Of a stretch of 39,865 bases of DNA, positions 8,513 through 17,398 are shown piece after piece. The position numbers and the translations under genes were made by a program. Origin of the DNA: an uncultured Ruminococcus sp. (GTDB lineage Bacteria > Bacillota > Clostridia > Oscillospirales > Acutalibacteraceae); assembly GCA_902776185.1 (NCBI GenBank), contig CACYPH010000016.1, forward strand, positions 1-39,865, given 5' to 3'. The notes under the pieces were generated by a model. It did not search any database. It was not told the DNA's origin and worked only from the letters and a program-made list of their open reading frames with translations. Every line of letters starts with the position of its first letter. The first letter of the stretch is position 1.

Positions 8513-9556
8513 ATGATACAGAATTCTAAATCGGACGCTTACGCCGCGGCGGGCGTGGATATCACCGCCGGCTACAAGGCGGTCGAGCTGATGAAACAGC
8601 ACGTGGCACGTACTGCGACAAAGGGCGTATGCTCGGACGTCGGCGGCTTCGGCGGACTGTTTGAGCTGGACCTCGAGGGGATCTCCAAGCCTGTGCTGGT
8701 CAGCGGTACCGACGGCGTCGGTACAAAGCTGAAGCTGGCGTTTCTCATGGACAAACACGATACCGTAGGCATCGACTGTGTCGCGATGTGCGTGAACGAC
8801 ATCGTCTGCGTCGGTGCAAAGCCGCTGGTATTCCTCGACTACATCGCCTGCGGCAAGAATGTTCCCGAACGGATCGCGGATATCGTCAAAGGCGTTGCAG
8901 AGGGCTGTGTGCAGGCAGGCGCCGCATTGATCGGCGGCGAGACCGCCGAGATGCCCGGCTTCTATCCCGCGGATGAATACGACCTCGCGGGCTACAGCAC
9001 CGGCGTGGTCGACAAGGCGAAGATCATCGACAATACCAAGATGGCTGAGGGCGACGTTGTGATCGCCCTGCCCTCGAGCGGCGTTCACTCCAACGGCTTC
9101 TCGCTGGTCAGAAAGGTGTTCGACGTTGAGAACGCCGATATCAAAGAGCCGATCGAGGCTTTGGGCGGCAAGTCGGTCGGCGAGACCCTGCTCACTCCGA
9201 CAAAGATCTATGTCAAGCCGGTACTCGCGCTTTTGGAAGAAGTCACCGTCAAGGGCATCTCGCATATCACCGGCGGCGGCTTTTATGAGAATATCCCGCG
9301 CTCGATTCCGGATGGACTGTGTGCGAAGATCAAAAAGGACGACGTTCGCGTCTTGCCGATCTTCAAACTCATTCAGGAGAAGGGCGGCATCAGCGAGCAT
9401 GATATGTTCAACACCTTCAACATGGGCGTCGGCATGAGCATCGTTGTTCCCGCAGATCAGGCAGAGAAAGCGCTCACGATCCTTAAGGAAAACGGCGAGG
9501 ATGCTTATGTCATCGGCGAGATCGTCGCGGCAGAGGAGAAAATTCAGTTATGCTAA
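8513..9556 (+). CDS. purM: Phosphoribosylformylglycinamidine cyclo-ligase
   Basis: Codes for 347 residues, the family length. PurM closes the imidazole ring: FGAM plus ATP gives AIR. The N-terminal [18 protein letters not shown] and the nucleotide-binding [11 protein letters not shown] (residues 141-151) are characteristic, as is [15 protein letters not shown]. The ATG at 8513 is preferred because the sequence before it ([11 protein letters not shown] from 8480) is not part of the family and AGAAAGG lies at a suitable distance. The end overlaps purN by seven bases (ATGCTAA). Confidence 0.95.
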   Translation: MIQNSKSDAYAAAGVDITAGYKAVELMKQHVARTATKGVCSDVGGFGGLFELDLEGISKPVLVSGTDGVGTKLKLAFLMDKHDTVGIDCVAMCVNDIVCVGAKPLVFLDYIACGKNVPERIADIVKGVAEGCVQAGAALIGGETAEMPGFYPADEYDLAGYSTGVVDKAKIIDNTKMAEGDVVIALPSSGVHSNGFSLVRKVFDVENADIKEPIEALGGKSVGETLLTPTKIYVKPVLALLEEVTVKGISHITGGGFYENIPRSIPDGLCAKIKKDDVRVLPIFKLIQEKGGISEHDMFNTFNMGVGMSIVVPADQAEKALTILKENGEDAYVIGEIVAAEEKIQLC

Positions 9557-10170
9557 AGGAAAAAGCGCGCATCGCGGTGCTGGTCTCCGGCGGCGGTACG
9601 AATCTGCAGGCGATACTGGACGCACAGCAAAGCGGCGTCATCCACAGCGGCGAGGTCGTCTTGGTCATCTCCAACAACAAGGACGCTTACGCACTGACCC
9701 GTGCGGCAAAAGCCGGTATCAAAGGATTATATATTTCTAAAAAAGAATTAAAATCTCAAGCGGCATTTGAGGCCGCCGTGGTGAACGCGATGGAGGAATA
9801 CGAGATCGATCTGATCGTTCTTGCGGGCTTTATGTCGATCTTGTCCGAGGGGTTCACCTCAAAGTATCCAAAGCGCATCATCAATGTGCATCCCGCGCTG
9901 ATCCCGTCTTTCTGCGGCAAGGGCTATTATGGTCTGAAAGTGCATGAGGCGGCGCTCGAAAAGGGCGTGAAGGTGACCGGTGCGACGGTTCATTTCGTCA
10001 ACGAGATCCCCGACGGGGGAGAGATCATCGCCCAAAAAGCGGTGGAGGTCATGGACGGCGACACGCCCGAAGTGCTCCAGCGCAGGGTGATGGAGCAGGC
10101 GGAATGGATCATTCTTCCTCAATCTGTTGAAAAGGTTTCAGCAGAGTTAGGAGTTAGGAGTCAGGAGTGA
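9550..10170 (+). CDS. purN: Phosphoribosylglycinamide formyltransferase
   Basis: Codes for 206 residues. It transfers the formyl group of 10-formyl-tetrahydrofolate to GAR. The [10 protein letters not shown] loop (13-22) binds the phosphate; the catalytic set appears as Asn112-x-His114 in [10 protein letters not shown] and Asp155 in EIPDGGEII. The start overlaps the purM stop. The last eight residues (ELGVRSQE) and the stop are written by heptamer repeat element 4, so the native C-terminus has been replaced or extended. Because it lies past the catalytic core, function is probably kept. Confidence 0.94.
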   Translation: MLKEKARIAVLVSGGGTNLQAILDAQQSGVIHSGEVVLVISNNKDAYALTRAAKAGIKGLYISKKELKSQAAFEAAVVNAMEEYEIDLIVLAGFMSILSEGFTSKYPKRIINVHPALIPSFCGKGYYGLKVHEAALEKGVKVTGATVHFVNEIPDGGEIIAQKAVEVMDGDTPEVLQRRVMEQAEWIILPQSVEKVSAELGVRSQE

Positions 10171-10197
10171 GGAGTGAGGAGTGAGGAGTGAGGAGTT
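10145..10197. repeat. Heptamer repeat element 4 (overlaps purN end)
   Basis: Seven tandem heptamers (AGTTAGG twice, AGTCAGG once, AGTGAGG four times) run from 10145 to 10193. The fourth unit contains the purN stop TGA at 10168-10170. There is no GC-rich core or inverted arm. The sequence from 10198 to 10251 shows only an AT-rich stretch and the AAAGGGG site for the next gene. Confidence 0.85.
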
Positions 10198-10251
10198 GTG
10201 TCTTATCTCAATGAATCGCGATTATATCATTGTAAATAAAGGGGAATGTAT

Positions 10252-10971
10252 ATGAACATCTACAAAATCAACGACATCGCCGAGCTGATCGAGGGCAATT
10301 CCTACGTCGGCAGAGGCATCGTCATCGGCAAGACTGCCGACGGCACAAAGGCGGCGACCGCGTACTTTATCATGGGCAGAAGCGCGAACAGCCGCAATCG
10401 CATCTTCACCGAGCGCGACGGCGCGGTCTACACCGAGCCTTTTGACGCTTCCAAGGTCGAGGATCCGAGCCTGATCATCTACGCGGCGATCCGCGAGTAT
10501 GAGAACAACCTGATCGTGACCAACGGCGATCAGACCGACACCATCTATGACGGCATGGAAAGCGGTATCGGCTTCCACAAGGCTCTCGCGACCCGCGAGT
10601 TCGAGCCTGACGCGCCGAACCTCACGCCCCGCATCAGCGGTATGCTGACCTTTGACGAGGGCGACTTCACCTACAGCATGAGCATCTTAAAATCCATCGA
10701 CGCAGAGGGCTCTGCTTGTGCACGCTACGGCTTTGACTATCCGTCAAAGGCGGGGCTGGGTCACTTTATCCACACCTACGTTTGCGACGGCAATCCGATC
10801 CCGACCTTCCAGGGCGAGCCGGAGAGAGTTTCGATCGACAACGATATCGACGCTTTCACCGACAAGCTGTGGAACGCGCTGGATGCAGATAACAAGATCT
10901 CGCTGTATGTCCGCTATATTGACCTCAAAACCGGCGAGGTCGAGAATCGCTTGATCAATAAGAATCAATAA
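10252..10971 (+). CDS. purO: IMP cyclohydrolase, PurO-type
   Basis: Codes for 239 residues. It resembles the archaeal-type IMP cyclohydrolase family (PurO), which closes FAICAR to IMP and is unrelated to the MGS-like cyclohydrolase domain of bacterial PurH. Family-like features are the N-terminal YVGRGIVIGKTADGTKAATAY and MGRSANSRNRIF, and the internal ITNGDQTD-type segment (VTNGDQTDTIYDGM). Context is strong: the next gene is an AICAR transformylase with no cyclohydrolase domain. The ATG at 10252 is preferred over 10246 because AAAGGGG is then about seven bases away. The family call is from motif memory plus context. Confidence 0.85.
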   Translation: MNIYKINDIAELIEGNSYVGRGIVIGKTADGTKAATAYFIMGRSANSRNRIFTERDGAVYTEPFDASKVEDPSLIIYAAIREYENNLIVTNGDQTDTIYDGMESGIGFHKALATREFEPDAPNLTPRISGMLTFDEGDFTYSMSILKSIDAEGSACARYGFDYPSKAGLGHFIHTYVCDGNPIPTFQGEPERVSIDNDIDAFTDKLWNALDADNKISLYVRYIDLKTGEVENRLINKNQ

Positions 10972-10989
10972 GATAAGGGGAATATCATC

Positions 10990-12174
10990 ATGAAAGAATT
11001 TGAACTGAAATACGGTTGTAATCCGAACCAGAAACCCGCGAAGATCTTTATGCACGACGGCTCCGATCTGCCCATCCAGATCCTCTGCGGCAGACCCGGC
11101 TACATCAACTTCCTCGACGCATTCAACTCATGGCAGCTCGTCAAGGAACTCAAAGAGGCGCTCGGCTTACCGGCGGTGACCTCGTTCAAACACGTCAGCC
11201 CCACCTCGGCGGCGGTCGGCATCCCGCTTTCCGACAAGCTCAAGAAAGCCTGCTTTGTCGACGATATCGAGGGTCTCGACGACAGCCCGCTTGCGTGCGC
11301 TTATGCGCGTGCCCGCGGCACTGACAGAATGTGCTCGTTCGGCGACTGGGTCGCCCTGTCCGACGTCTGTGACGTTACCACCGCGAAGATGATCCAGCGC
11401 GAAGTTTCCGACGGCATCATCGCGCCGGGTTATGAGCCCGAAGCGCTGGAGATCCTGAAAAGTAAGCGCAAGGGCAACTATAACATCGTACAGATCGACC
11501 CTGATTATGTTCCCGATCCCGTGGAGCACAAGCAGGTCTACGGCATCACCTTTGAGCAGGGCCGCAATAACTTTGAGATCAACCGTGAGCTGCTGAGCAA
11601 CCTTGTGACCAAGAACAAGGAGCTGCCCGACAGCGCGGCGCGCGATCTGATCGTTGCGCTGATCACCCTGAAATATACCCAGTCCAACTCCGTTTGCTAT
11701 GCCGTTGACGGTCAGGCGATCGGCGTCGGCGCGGGTCAGCAGAGCCGTATCCACTGCACTCGTCTTGCGGGTACTAAGGCGGATACATGGTTCCTCAGAC
11801 AGGCGGACAAGGTACTGAACCTGCCGTTCCGTGACGATATCCGCCGTCCCGACCGCGACAATGTCATCGACGGCTACATCAACCAGAACGAAGAGGACGT
11901 GACCGCTGACGGCGTATGGCAGCGATACTTTACCGAGCAGCCCGCTCCGTTCACCGCAGAGGAACAGCGCGCTTATCTCGACACCTGTGAGAACGTCGCC
12001 CTCGGTTCAGACGCGTTCTTCCCGTTCTTCGACAACATCGAGCGCGCCTACAGAAGTGGCGTCAAATATATCGCCGAGCCCGGCGGTTCGATCCGCGACG
12101 ATCTGGTCATCGAGTGCGCCGACAAGCACGACATGGTCATGGCGTTCACCGGCATGAGATTGTTCCATCATTAA
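10990..12174 (+). CDS. purH: AICAR formyltransferase, stand-alone (PurH transformylase domain only)
   Basis: Codes for 394 residues. It formylates AICAR to FAICAR using 10-formyl-tetrahydrofolate. The sequence is the transformylase domain of PurH: LKYGCNPNQKPAKI at the start, the catalytic Lys-His pair in TSFKHVSPTSAAVG, NSVCYAVDGQAIGVGAGQQSR, and SDAFFPFFDNIERA near the end. The usual N-terminal MGS-like cyclohydrolase domain (about 200 residues) is absent, and this is not a truncation because the gene has its own AAGGGG site and start. The PurO-type gene upstream should take the FAICAR to IMP. Confidence 0.93.
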   Translation: MKEFELKYGCNPNQKPAKIFMHDGSDLPIQILCGRPGYINFLDAFNSWQLVKELKEALGLPAVTSFKHVSPTSAAVGIPLSDKLKKACFVDDIEGLDDSPLACAYARARGTDRMCSFGDWVALSDVCDVTTAKMIQREVSDGIIAPGYEPEALEILKSKRKGNYNIVQIDPDYVPDPVEHKQVYGITFEQGRNNFEINRELLSNLVTKNKELPDSAARDLIVALITLKYTQSNSVCYAVDGQAIGVGAGQQSRIHCTRLAGTKADTWFLRQADKVLNLPFRDDIRRPDRDNVIDGYINQNEEDVTADGVWQRYFTEQPAPFTAEEQRAYLDTCENVALGSDAFFPFFDNIERAYRSGVKYIAEPGGSIRDDLVIECADKHDMVMAFTGMRLFHH

Positions 12175-12186
12175 TCAATGAAATAC

Positions 12187-12208
12187 GGGAGGGATAAACA
12201 TCCCTCCC
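12187..12208 (+). terminator. Hairpin between purH and purD (weak terminator?)
   Basis: GGGAGGGA, a six-base loop, and TCCCTCCC form a perfect 8-bp stem. The following sequence TTAACCCTTTTG is only partly T-rich, so it may be a weak terminator, a processing site or an RNA-stabilising hairpin. A similar gene-end hairpin lies after purL. Confidence 0.5.
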
Positions 12209-12235
12209 TTAACCCTTTTGTAATAGGAGATCAAT

Positions 12236-13498
12236 ATGGTTGTAATGGTTATTGGCGGCGGCGGACGCGAGCACGCCATCATTAAGAAGTTAAAAGAGAA
12301 TCAGGATATCGAGAAGATCTACGCCCTGCCCGGCAACGGAGGGATCGCCGCCGATGCCGAATGTGTGGCGGTCGGCGCGACGGATCTCGACGGCATCGTG
12401 AAATTTGCGGTCGACAATGCGATCGACTATGCGGTGGTCGCACCCGACGATCCGCTGGTCATGGGATGCGTCGACAGGCTCGAGGAAAAGGGGATCCCCT
12501 GCTTCGGTCCGCGCGCGAATGCCGCGATCATCGAGGGCAGCAAGGTCTTTTCAAAGAACCTGATGAAAAAATACGGCATCCCGACTGCGGCTTACGAGGT
12601 GTTTGACGACGCTGAGAAAGCGCTCGCGTACCTCGATACTGCGCCGATCCCGACCGTCATCAAGGCGGACGGTCTGGCGCTGGGCAAGGGCGTCATCATC
12701 GCCGACACCCGCGAGAAAGCGAAGGCGGCGGTCATCTCGATCATGCAGGACAAGCAGTTCGGCAAGAGCGGCGATCAGATCGTCATCGAGGAATTCCTCG
12801 AGGGTCCCGAGGTATCGGTGCTGAGCTTTACCGACGGCGAGGTCGTCGTGCCGATGATCTCTTCGATGGATCATAAGCGTGCGGGCGACGGCGATACCGG
12901 ACTGAATACCGGCGGCATGGGTACGGTCGCGCCGAATCCCTACTACACCGCGGCGGTCGCCGAGGAATGCATGAACAATATTTTCCTGCCGACCATCAAG
13001 GCGATGAAAGCGGAGGGCAGACCGTTCAAGGGTTGTCTGTACTTCGGTCTGATGATCACCAAAGACGGCGTGAAGGTTATCGAATATAACTGCCGCTTCG
13101 GCGATCCGGAGACACAGGTCGTCCTGCCGCTGTTGAAATCCGATCTGTTCACGATCATGCGCGCGGTCACTGACGGCAGGCTCAGCGAAACGCCGGTTGA
13201 ATTCGAGGATAAAAACGCCGCGTGCGTCATCATGGCGAGCGAGGGCTATCCCGTAAAATATGAGAAGGGCTACGAGATCACCATTCCCGCCGAAATCAGC
13301 GACAAGGTCTTTGTCGCGGGCGCGGCTCTCAAGGACGGCAAGCTGGTCACTTCCGGCGGCAGAGTGCTGGGCGTGACGGCGATCGCGGACAGTCTGAAAG
13401 ATGCGATCGATGCGTCCTATGAGATGGTGAACGAGATTCATTTTGACAACGCCTACTGGCGTCATGATATCGGAAAAAGAGCGATGGAGGCTGAGTAA
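12236..13498 (+). CDS. purD: Phosphoribosylamine-glycine ligase
   Basis: Codes for 420 residues, typical of GAR synthetase. It joins phosphoribosylamine, the PurF product, to glycine with ATP. The N-terminal GGGGREHA motif is at residues 7-14. The ATP-grasp core includes SKVFSKNLMKKYGIPTAAYEV, PTVIKADGLALGKGV, and NTGGMGTVAPNPYYT; the metal-binding YNCRFGDPETQ is clear. TAGGAGATCA precedes the ATG. The stop overlaps the purL start as TAATG. Confidence 0.96.
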   Translation: MVVMVIGGGGREHAIIKKLKENQDIEKIYALPGNGGIAADAECVAVGATDLDGIVKFAVDNAIDYAVVAPDDPLVMGCVDRLEEKGIPCFGPRANAAIIEGSKVFSKNLMKKYGIPTAAYEVFDDAEKALAYLDTAPIPTVIKADGLALGKGVIIADTREKAKAAVISIMQDKQFGKSGDQIVIEEFLEGPEVSVLSFTDGEVVVPMISSMDHKRAGDGDTGLNTGGMGTVAPNPYYTAAVAEECMNNIFLPTIKAMKAEGRPFKGCLYFGLMITKDGVKVIEYNCRFGDPETQVVLPLLKSDLFTIMRAVTDGRLSETPVEFEDKNAACVIMASEGYPVKYEKGYEITIPAEISDKVFVAGAALKDGKLVTSGGRVLGVTAIADSLKDAIDASYEMVNEIHFDNAYWRHDIGKRAMEAE

Positions 13499-16400
13499 TG
13501 GTATACAGGATTTTTGTGGAAAAGCGCGAGGGCTTACAGAATGAGGCAAAGGCGCTGCTTTCCGATATCAACAATCTGCTGTCGATCACATCCTTGAAGG
13601 ATGTGCGCATTTTCAACCGCTATGATGCGGAGAATATCGACAAAGAACTCTTTGATTACGCAGTCGGCGCGGTGTTCAGCGAACCGCAATTAGACATCGC
13701 ATCGACAGAGATCGATACAGGGGACGCGCGCGTCTTTGCGGTGGAATATCTGCCCGGTCAGTTTGACCAGCGTGCGGATTCCGCGGCACAGTGTATCCAG
13801 ATCATCTCTCAGGGCGAGCGCCCGACCGTGCGTTCGGCAAAGGTTTACGCCCTGTACGGCGACCTTTCCGACAGTGAGATCGAAGAGATCAAGAAATATG
13901 TCATCAACCCGGTCGAGGCGCGCGAGGCTTCACTTGAGCTGCCCGCGACGCTCAAGACCGATTATGAGATTCCCACGACCGTTCGCACCCTCGACGGCTT
14001 TAACGAGCTGGACGAAAACGGGCTGAAAGCCTTTGTGGACGAGATGGGACTGGCGATGGACTTGGACGATATCAAGTTCTGTCAGAAATATTTTATCAGC
14101 GAGCATCGTGACCCGACCATCACCGAGATCCGCATGATCGACACCTACTGGTCGGATCACTGTCGTCACACGACATTCCTGACGATCATTGACAATGCAA
14201 AGTTTGAGGATGAACTGCTCCAGAAAGCGTATGACGAATATATCGCCGTTCGCGAAGAGCTTGGTCGGACAAAACCGATCTGCCTGATGGATCTCGCAAC
14301 GGTCGCGGTGAAATATCTGCGCACACACGGCAAGCTCGACAAGCTCGACGAGAGCGAGGAGATCAACGCCTGCACCGTGAAGATGGACGTCGATGTTGAC
14401 GGCGTGACTGAACCGTGGCTGCTGCTGTTTAAAAATGAGACCCATAACCATCCGACGGAGATCGAGCCGTTCGGCGGCGCGGCGACCTGCATCGGCGGCG
14501 CGATCCGCGATCCGCTGTCGGGACGCTCGTATGTTTACGGTGCGATGCGCGTGACCGGTGCGGCTGATCCGACCGTCCCTGTCAGTGAGACCATCGAGGG
14601 CAAGCTCCCCCAGCGCAAGATCGTCACCACCGCCGCGGCGGGCTACAGCTCCTACGGCAACCAGATCGGTCTGGCGACGGGCATCGTCGATGAGATCTAT
14701 CATCCCGGCTATGCCGCAAAGCGCATGGAGATCGGCGCGGTCATCGCCGCTGCTCCCGCGGAGAATGTACGCCGCGAAGTTCCCGCTCCCGGAGATGTGG
14801 TCATCCTCTTGGGCGGTGCGACGGGTCGCGACGGTATCGGCGGCGCGACGGGTTCGTCCAAGGCGCACAACGCGCACTCGGTCGAGACCTGCGGCGCAGA
14901 GGTGCAGAAGGGTAACGCGCCCGAGGAACGCAAGCTGCAGAGATTATTCCGCAGAAAAGACGCTTGTCAGATGATCAAGCGCTGTAACGACTTCGGCGCG
15001 GGCGGCGTATCGGTCGCGATCGGCGAGCTGGCGGACGGTCTGGATATTGATCTGAATGCAGTTCCCAAGAAATACGAGGGTCTGGACGGCACAGAGCTCG
15101 CAATCTCCGAATCGCAGGAGCGCATGGCGGTCGTCGTTGAGCCCGAGAATGTTGACGCGTTCCTTGCACTCGCAAAAGAGGAGAACCTCAACGCCTGTGC
15201 GGTCGCGGTCGTGAAGGCTGATCCCAGACTGACCATGACATGGAACGGTGCAAAGATCGTGGATATCAGCCGCGAGTTCCTCAATACCAACGGTGCGGAA
15301 AAGCATATCGACATCACTCCCGCCGCTCCCGAAAATTATGAAAAAACGGTCGAAGGCGGTTTTGCCGAGAATATGAAGGCGATCGCGTCCGACCTGAATA
15401 TCTGCTCGAAGCGCGGATTGTCAGAGCGTTTTGACTCCACCATCGGCGCGGGTACGGTGCTGATGCCGTTCGGCGGCAAGAATCAGCTCACCCCGATCCA
15501 GGCGATGGTGCAGAAGGTAAGTGTCGAGAAGAAGCACACCGACACCGTGTCGCTGATGGCATGGGGCTACAATCCGCTGATCGCGGAGAAAAGCCCGTAT
15601 CACGGTGCCTATCTGGCGGTCATCGAATCTGTCAGCAAGCTGATCGCATCGGGCGCATCCTTCGAGGATGTTTACCTGACGTTCCAGGAGTATTTCGAGA
15701 AGCCCGGTTCGGACGGCAAGCGCTGGGGCAAGCCTCTGGCGGCATTACTCGGCGCGTTCAAGGCGCAGATGAACCTCGGCATCGGCTCGATCGGCGGAAA
15801 GGACAGCATGAGCGGCAGCTTTGAGAAGCTCGACGTTCCGCCGACATTGGTGTCCTTTGCGGTCACCACCGACAAGGTGCAGAACGTGATCTCGCCCGAA
15901 TTCAAGGCGGCGGGTCACAAGGTCGTGATGCTCGCGCCCGATTATGACGGCGACAAGCTTCCCGATACGCAGTCGCTCTTAAACATATATAATAAGGTGA
16001 CAGCATTGATGCGCGAGGGCAAGGTTTACGCCGCATATACGCCGACCATCGGCGGTATTGCCGAGGCGATCATGAAGATGGCGTTCGGCAACGGCTTTGG
16101 ATTTGCTTTCGACGATATTGCGCTCGATGCGCTGTTCGGCTACAACTACGGCGCATTTCTCCTCGAGACAGCTGCAGAGATCGACGGTGCGGTAGTTATC
16201 GGCACAGTGACCGACGACGGTGCATTTACCTACGGCGGCGAGAGGGTTGCAGTCAGCGAGATCCTCGGCGAGTATGAGGACAAGCTCGAGGGCGTTTATG
16301 CCTGCAACATTCCCGATACGCATGCTCCTGTCGAGAATTTCAATTACAGCGCAACATCTTATCCGTCACCCGCTATCAAAGCGGCGCGACCCAAGGTGCT

Positions 16401-17184
16401 GATTCCTGCGTTCCCGGGTACGAACTGCGAGTATGATTCTGCGAAGGCGGTCGCCGATGCAGGCGCACAGCCCGAGATCATCGTCATCAACAATCTGAGC
16501 GCAAGCGGCATTCAGCAGAGCGTCGAACAGTTTGCACGCGAGCTGAAAACCGCCCAGATGGTGTTCATCCCCGGCGGCTTCTCCGGCGGCGATGAGCCTG
16601 ACGGTTCGGGCAAATTCATCACCGCCTTCTTCCGCAACGCCGCGATCAAAGAGGGCGTCGCTGATCTGCTCGACAATCGCGACGGTCTGATGTGCGGTAT
16701 CTGCAACGGCTTCCAGGCGCTGATCAAACTGGGTCTGGTGCCCTACGGCAAGATCATCGATACCGATGAGAACTGCCCGACCCTGACCTACAATACGATC
16801 GCGCGTCACCAGAGCCGCATCGTCCGCACACGCATCGCCAGTAACAAGAGCCCGTGGCTGAGCCTGACCAATGTCGGCGACGTCTACAGCGTGCCGATCT
16901 CCCACGGCGAAGGACGATTCTTCGCTTCTGAGGAACTGATCCGGGAATTAGCCGCGCGCGGCCAGATCGCGACGCAGTACGTCGATCTCGACGGCAACGC
17001 GACAACCGACGTCCATTTCAACCCGAACAACTCCTGCTATGCGATCGAGGGCATCACCTCGCCCGACGGCAGAGTTTTCGGCAAGATGGGACACTCTGAG
17101 CGTGTCGGCGCTGGGCTGTACAAGAATGTGCCGGGCAATTACGACATCCGGATGTTCGAGGCGGCAGTCAAGTACTTTCAATAA
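13498..17184 (+). CDS. purL: Phosphoribosylformylglycinamidine synthase with fused glutaminase
   Basis: Codes for 1228 residues, a single-chain FGAM synthase. It turns FGAR, ATP and glutamine into FGAM. Order: PurS-like N-terminal part (about 1-150), linker, two PurM-like synthase halves (IDTYWSDHCRHTTF near 215, NETHNHPTEIEPFGGAAT near 313, GIGGATGSSKAHN near 448), and a class I glutaminase from about residue 965. The glutaminase triad is intact: Cys1069 in GICNGFQ, His1199 and Glu1201 in GHSERVG. This length resembles the form found in Clostridia, streptococci and Bacteroides rather than the split PurS/PurQ/PurL of Bacillus. It is the last gene of the purine operon. Confidence 0.96.
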   Translation: MVYRIFVEKREGLQNEAKALLSDINNLLSITSLKDVRIFNRYDAENIDKELFDYAVGAVFSEPQLDIASTEIDTGDARVFAVEYLPGQFDQRADSAAQCIQIISQGERPTVRSAKVYALYGDLSDSEIEEIKKYVINPVEAREASLELPATLKTDYEIPTTVRTLDGFNELDENGLKAFVDEMGLAMDLDDIKFCQKYFISEHRDPTITEIRMIDTYWSDHCRHTTFLTIIDNAKFEDELLQKAYDEYIAVREELGRTKPICLMDLATVAVKYLRTHGKLDKLDESEEINACTVKMDVDVDGVTEPWLLLFKNETHNHPTEIEPFGGAATCIGGAIRDPLSGRSYVYGAMRVTGAADPTVPVSETIEGKLPQRKIVTTAAAGYSSYGNQIGLATGIVDEIYHPGYAAKRMEIGAVIAAAPAENVRREVPAPGDVVILLGGATGRDGIGGATGSSKAHNAHSVETCGAEVQKGNAPEERKLQRLFRRKDACQMIKRCNDFGAGGVSVAIGELADGLDIDLNAVPKKYEGLDGTELAISESQERMAVVVEPENVDAFLALAKEENLNACAVAVVKADPRLTMTWNGAKIVDISREFLNTNGAEKHIDITPAAPENYEKTVEGGFAENMKAIASDLNICSKRGLSERFDSTIGAGTVLMPFGGKNQLTPIQAMVQKVSVEKKHTDTVSLMAWGYNPLIAEKSPYHGAYLAVIESVSKLIASGASFEDVYLTFQEYFEKPGSDGKRWGKPLAALLGAFKAQMNLGIGSIGGKDSMSGSFEKLDVPPTLVSFAVTTDKVQNVISPEFKAAGHKVVMLAPDYDGDKLPDTQSLLNIYNKVTALMREGKVYAAYTPTIGGIAEAIMKMAFGNGFGFAFDDIALDALFGYNYGAFLLETAAEIDGAVVIGTVTDDGAFTYGGERVAVSEILGEYEDKLEGVYACNIPDTHAPVENFNYSATSYPSPAIKAARPKVLIPAFPGTNCEYDSAKAVADAGAQPEIIVINNLSASGIQQSVEQFARELKTAQMVFIPGGFSGGDEPDGSGKFITAFFRNAAIKEGVADLLDNRDGLMCGICNGFQALIKLGLVPYGKIIDTDENCPTLTYNTIARHQSRIVRTRIASNKSPWLSLTNVGDVYSVPISHGEGRFFASEELIRELAARGQIATQYVDLDGNATTDVHFNPNNSCYAIEGITSPDGRVFGKMGHSERVGAGLYKNVPGNYDIRMFEAAVKYFQ

Positions 17185-17202
17185 TCTATTATATAATGTA
17201 TA

Positions 17203-17224
17203 GGGGAGGGCGGAAGTCCTCCCC
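17203..17224 (+). terminator. Hairpin after purL (possible terminator)
   Basis: GGGGAGG and CCTCCCC form a 7-bp stem with an eight-base loop about 20 bases after the purL stop. The T-tract is poor (TGATTTCC), so termination by this alone is uncertain. Position at the end of the purine operon supports the call. Confidence 0.5.
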
Positions 17225-17363
17225 TGATTTCCGAGTGAAAACACGTGAGAGACTTGTGGCTTTTGGGGCAAAAAACCACAAGATATGGGGCGTTTGTGAA
17301 AAGTGCATAAATAGTGACAAAAAAGTTTGTTATTTTTCTACATGGGTTTTTTAGCCTGTTTTC
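17225..17363. other. Non-coding AT-rich spacer upstream of the S10 promoter
   Basis: No gene is seen. CTTGTGG at 17253-17259 pairs with CCACAAG at 17276-17282 to form an isolated 7-bp hairpin. The rest is A/T-tract sequence leading to the promoter at 17364, and could serve as an UP-element-like region. Confidence 0.4.
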
Positions 17364-17392
17364 TTGAAATTATTGCACTTTTATTATATAAT
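17364..17392 (+). promoter_or_regulatory. Sigma-A promoter for the S10 ribosomal operon
   Basis: TTGAAA at 17364-17369 and TATAAT at 17387-17392 are separated by exactly 17 bases. The upstream region is A/T rich. The expected start of transcription is near 17399, which gives a leader of about 445 nt before rpsJ. Confidence 0.85.
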
Positions 17393-17398
17393 CACACT

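Noticed and set aside
8447-9400. Long reverse-strand open frames opposite purM, purD, purL, rplB and the lipoprotein gene
   Set aside because: They are antisense shadows of GC-rich codons, with no binding site and no recognisable protein family.
12187-12208. A riboswitch in the purH-purD gap
   Set aside because: Only one simple hairpin fits in the 61 bases; there is no room for an aptamer.
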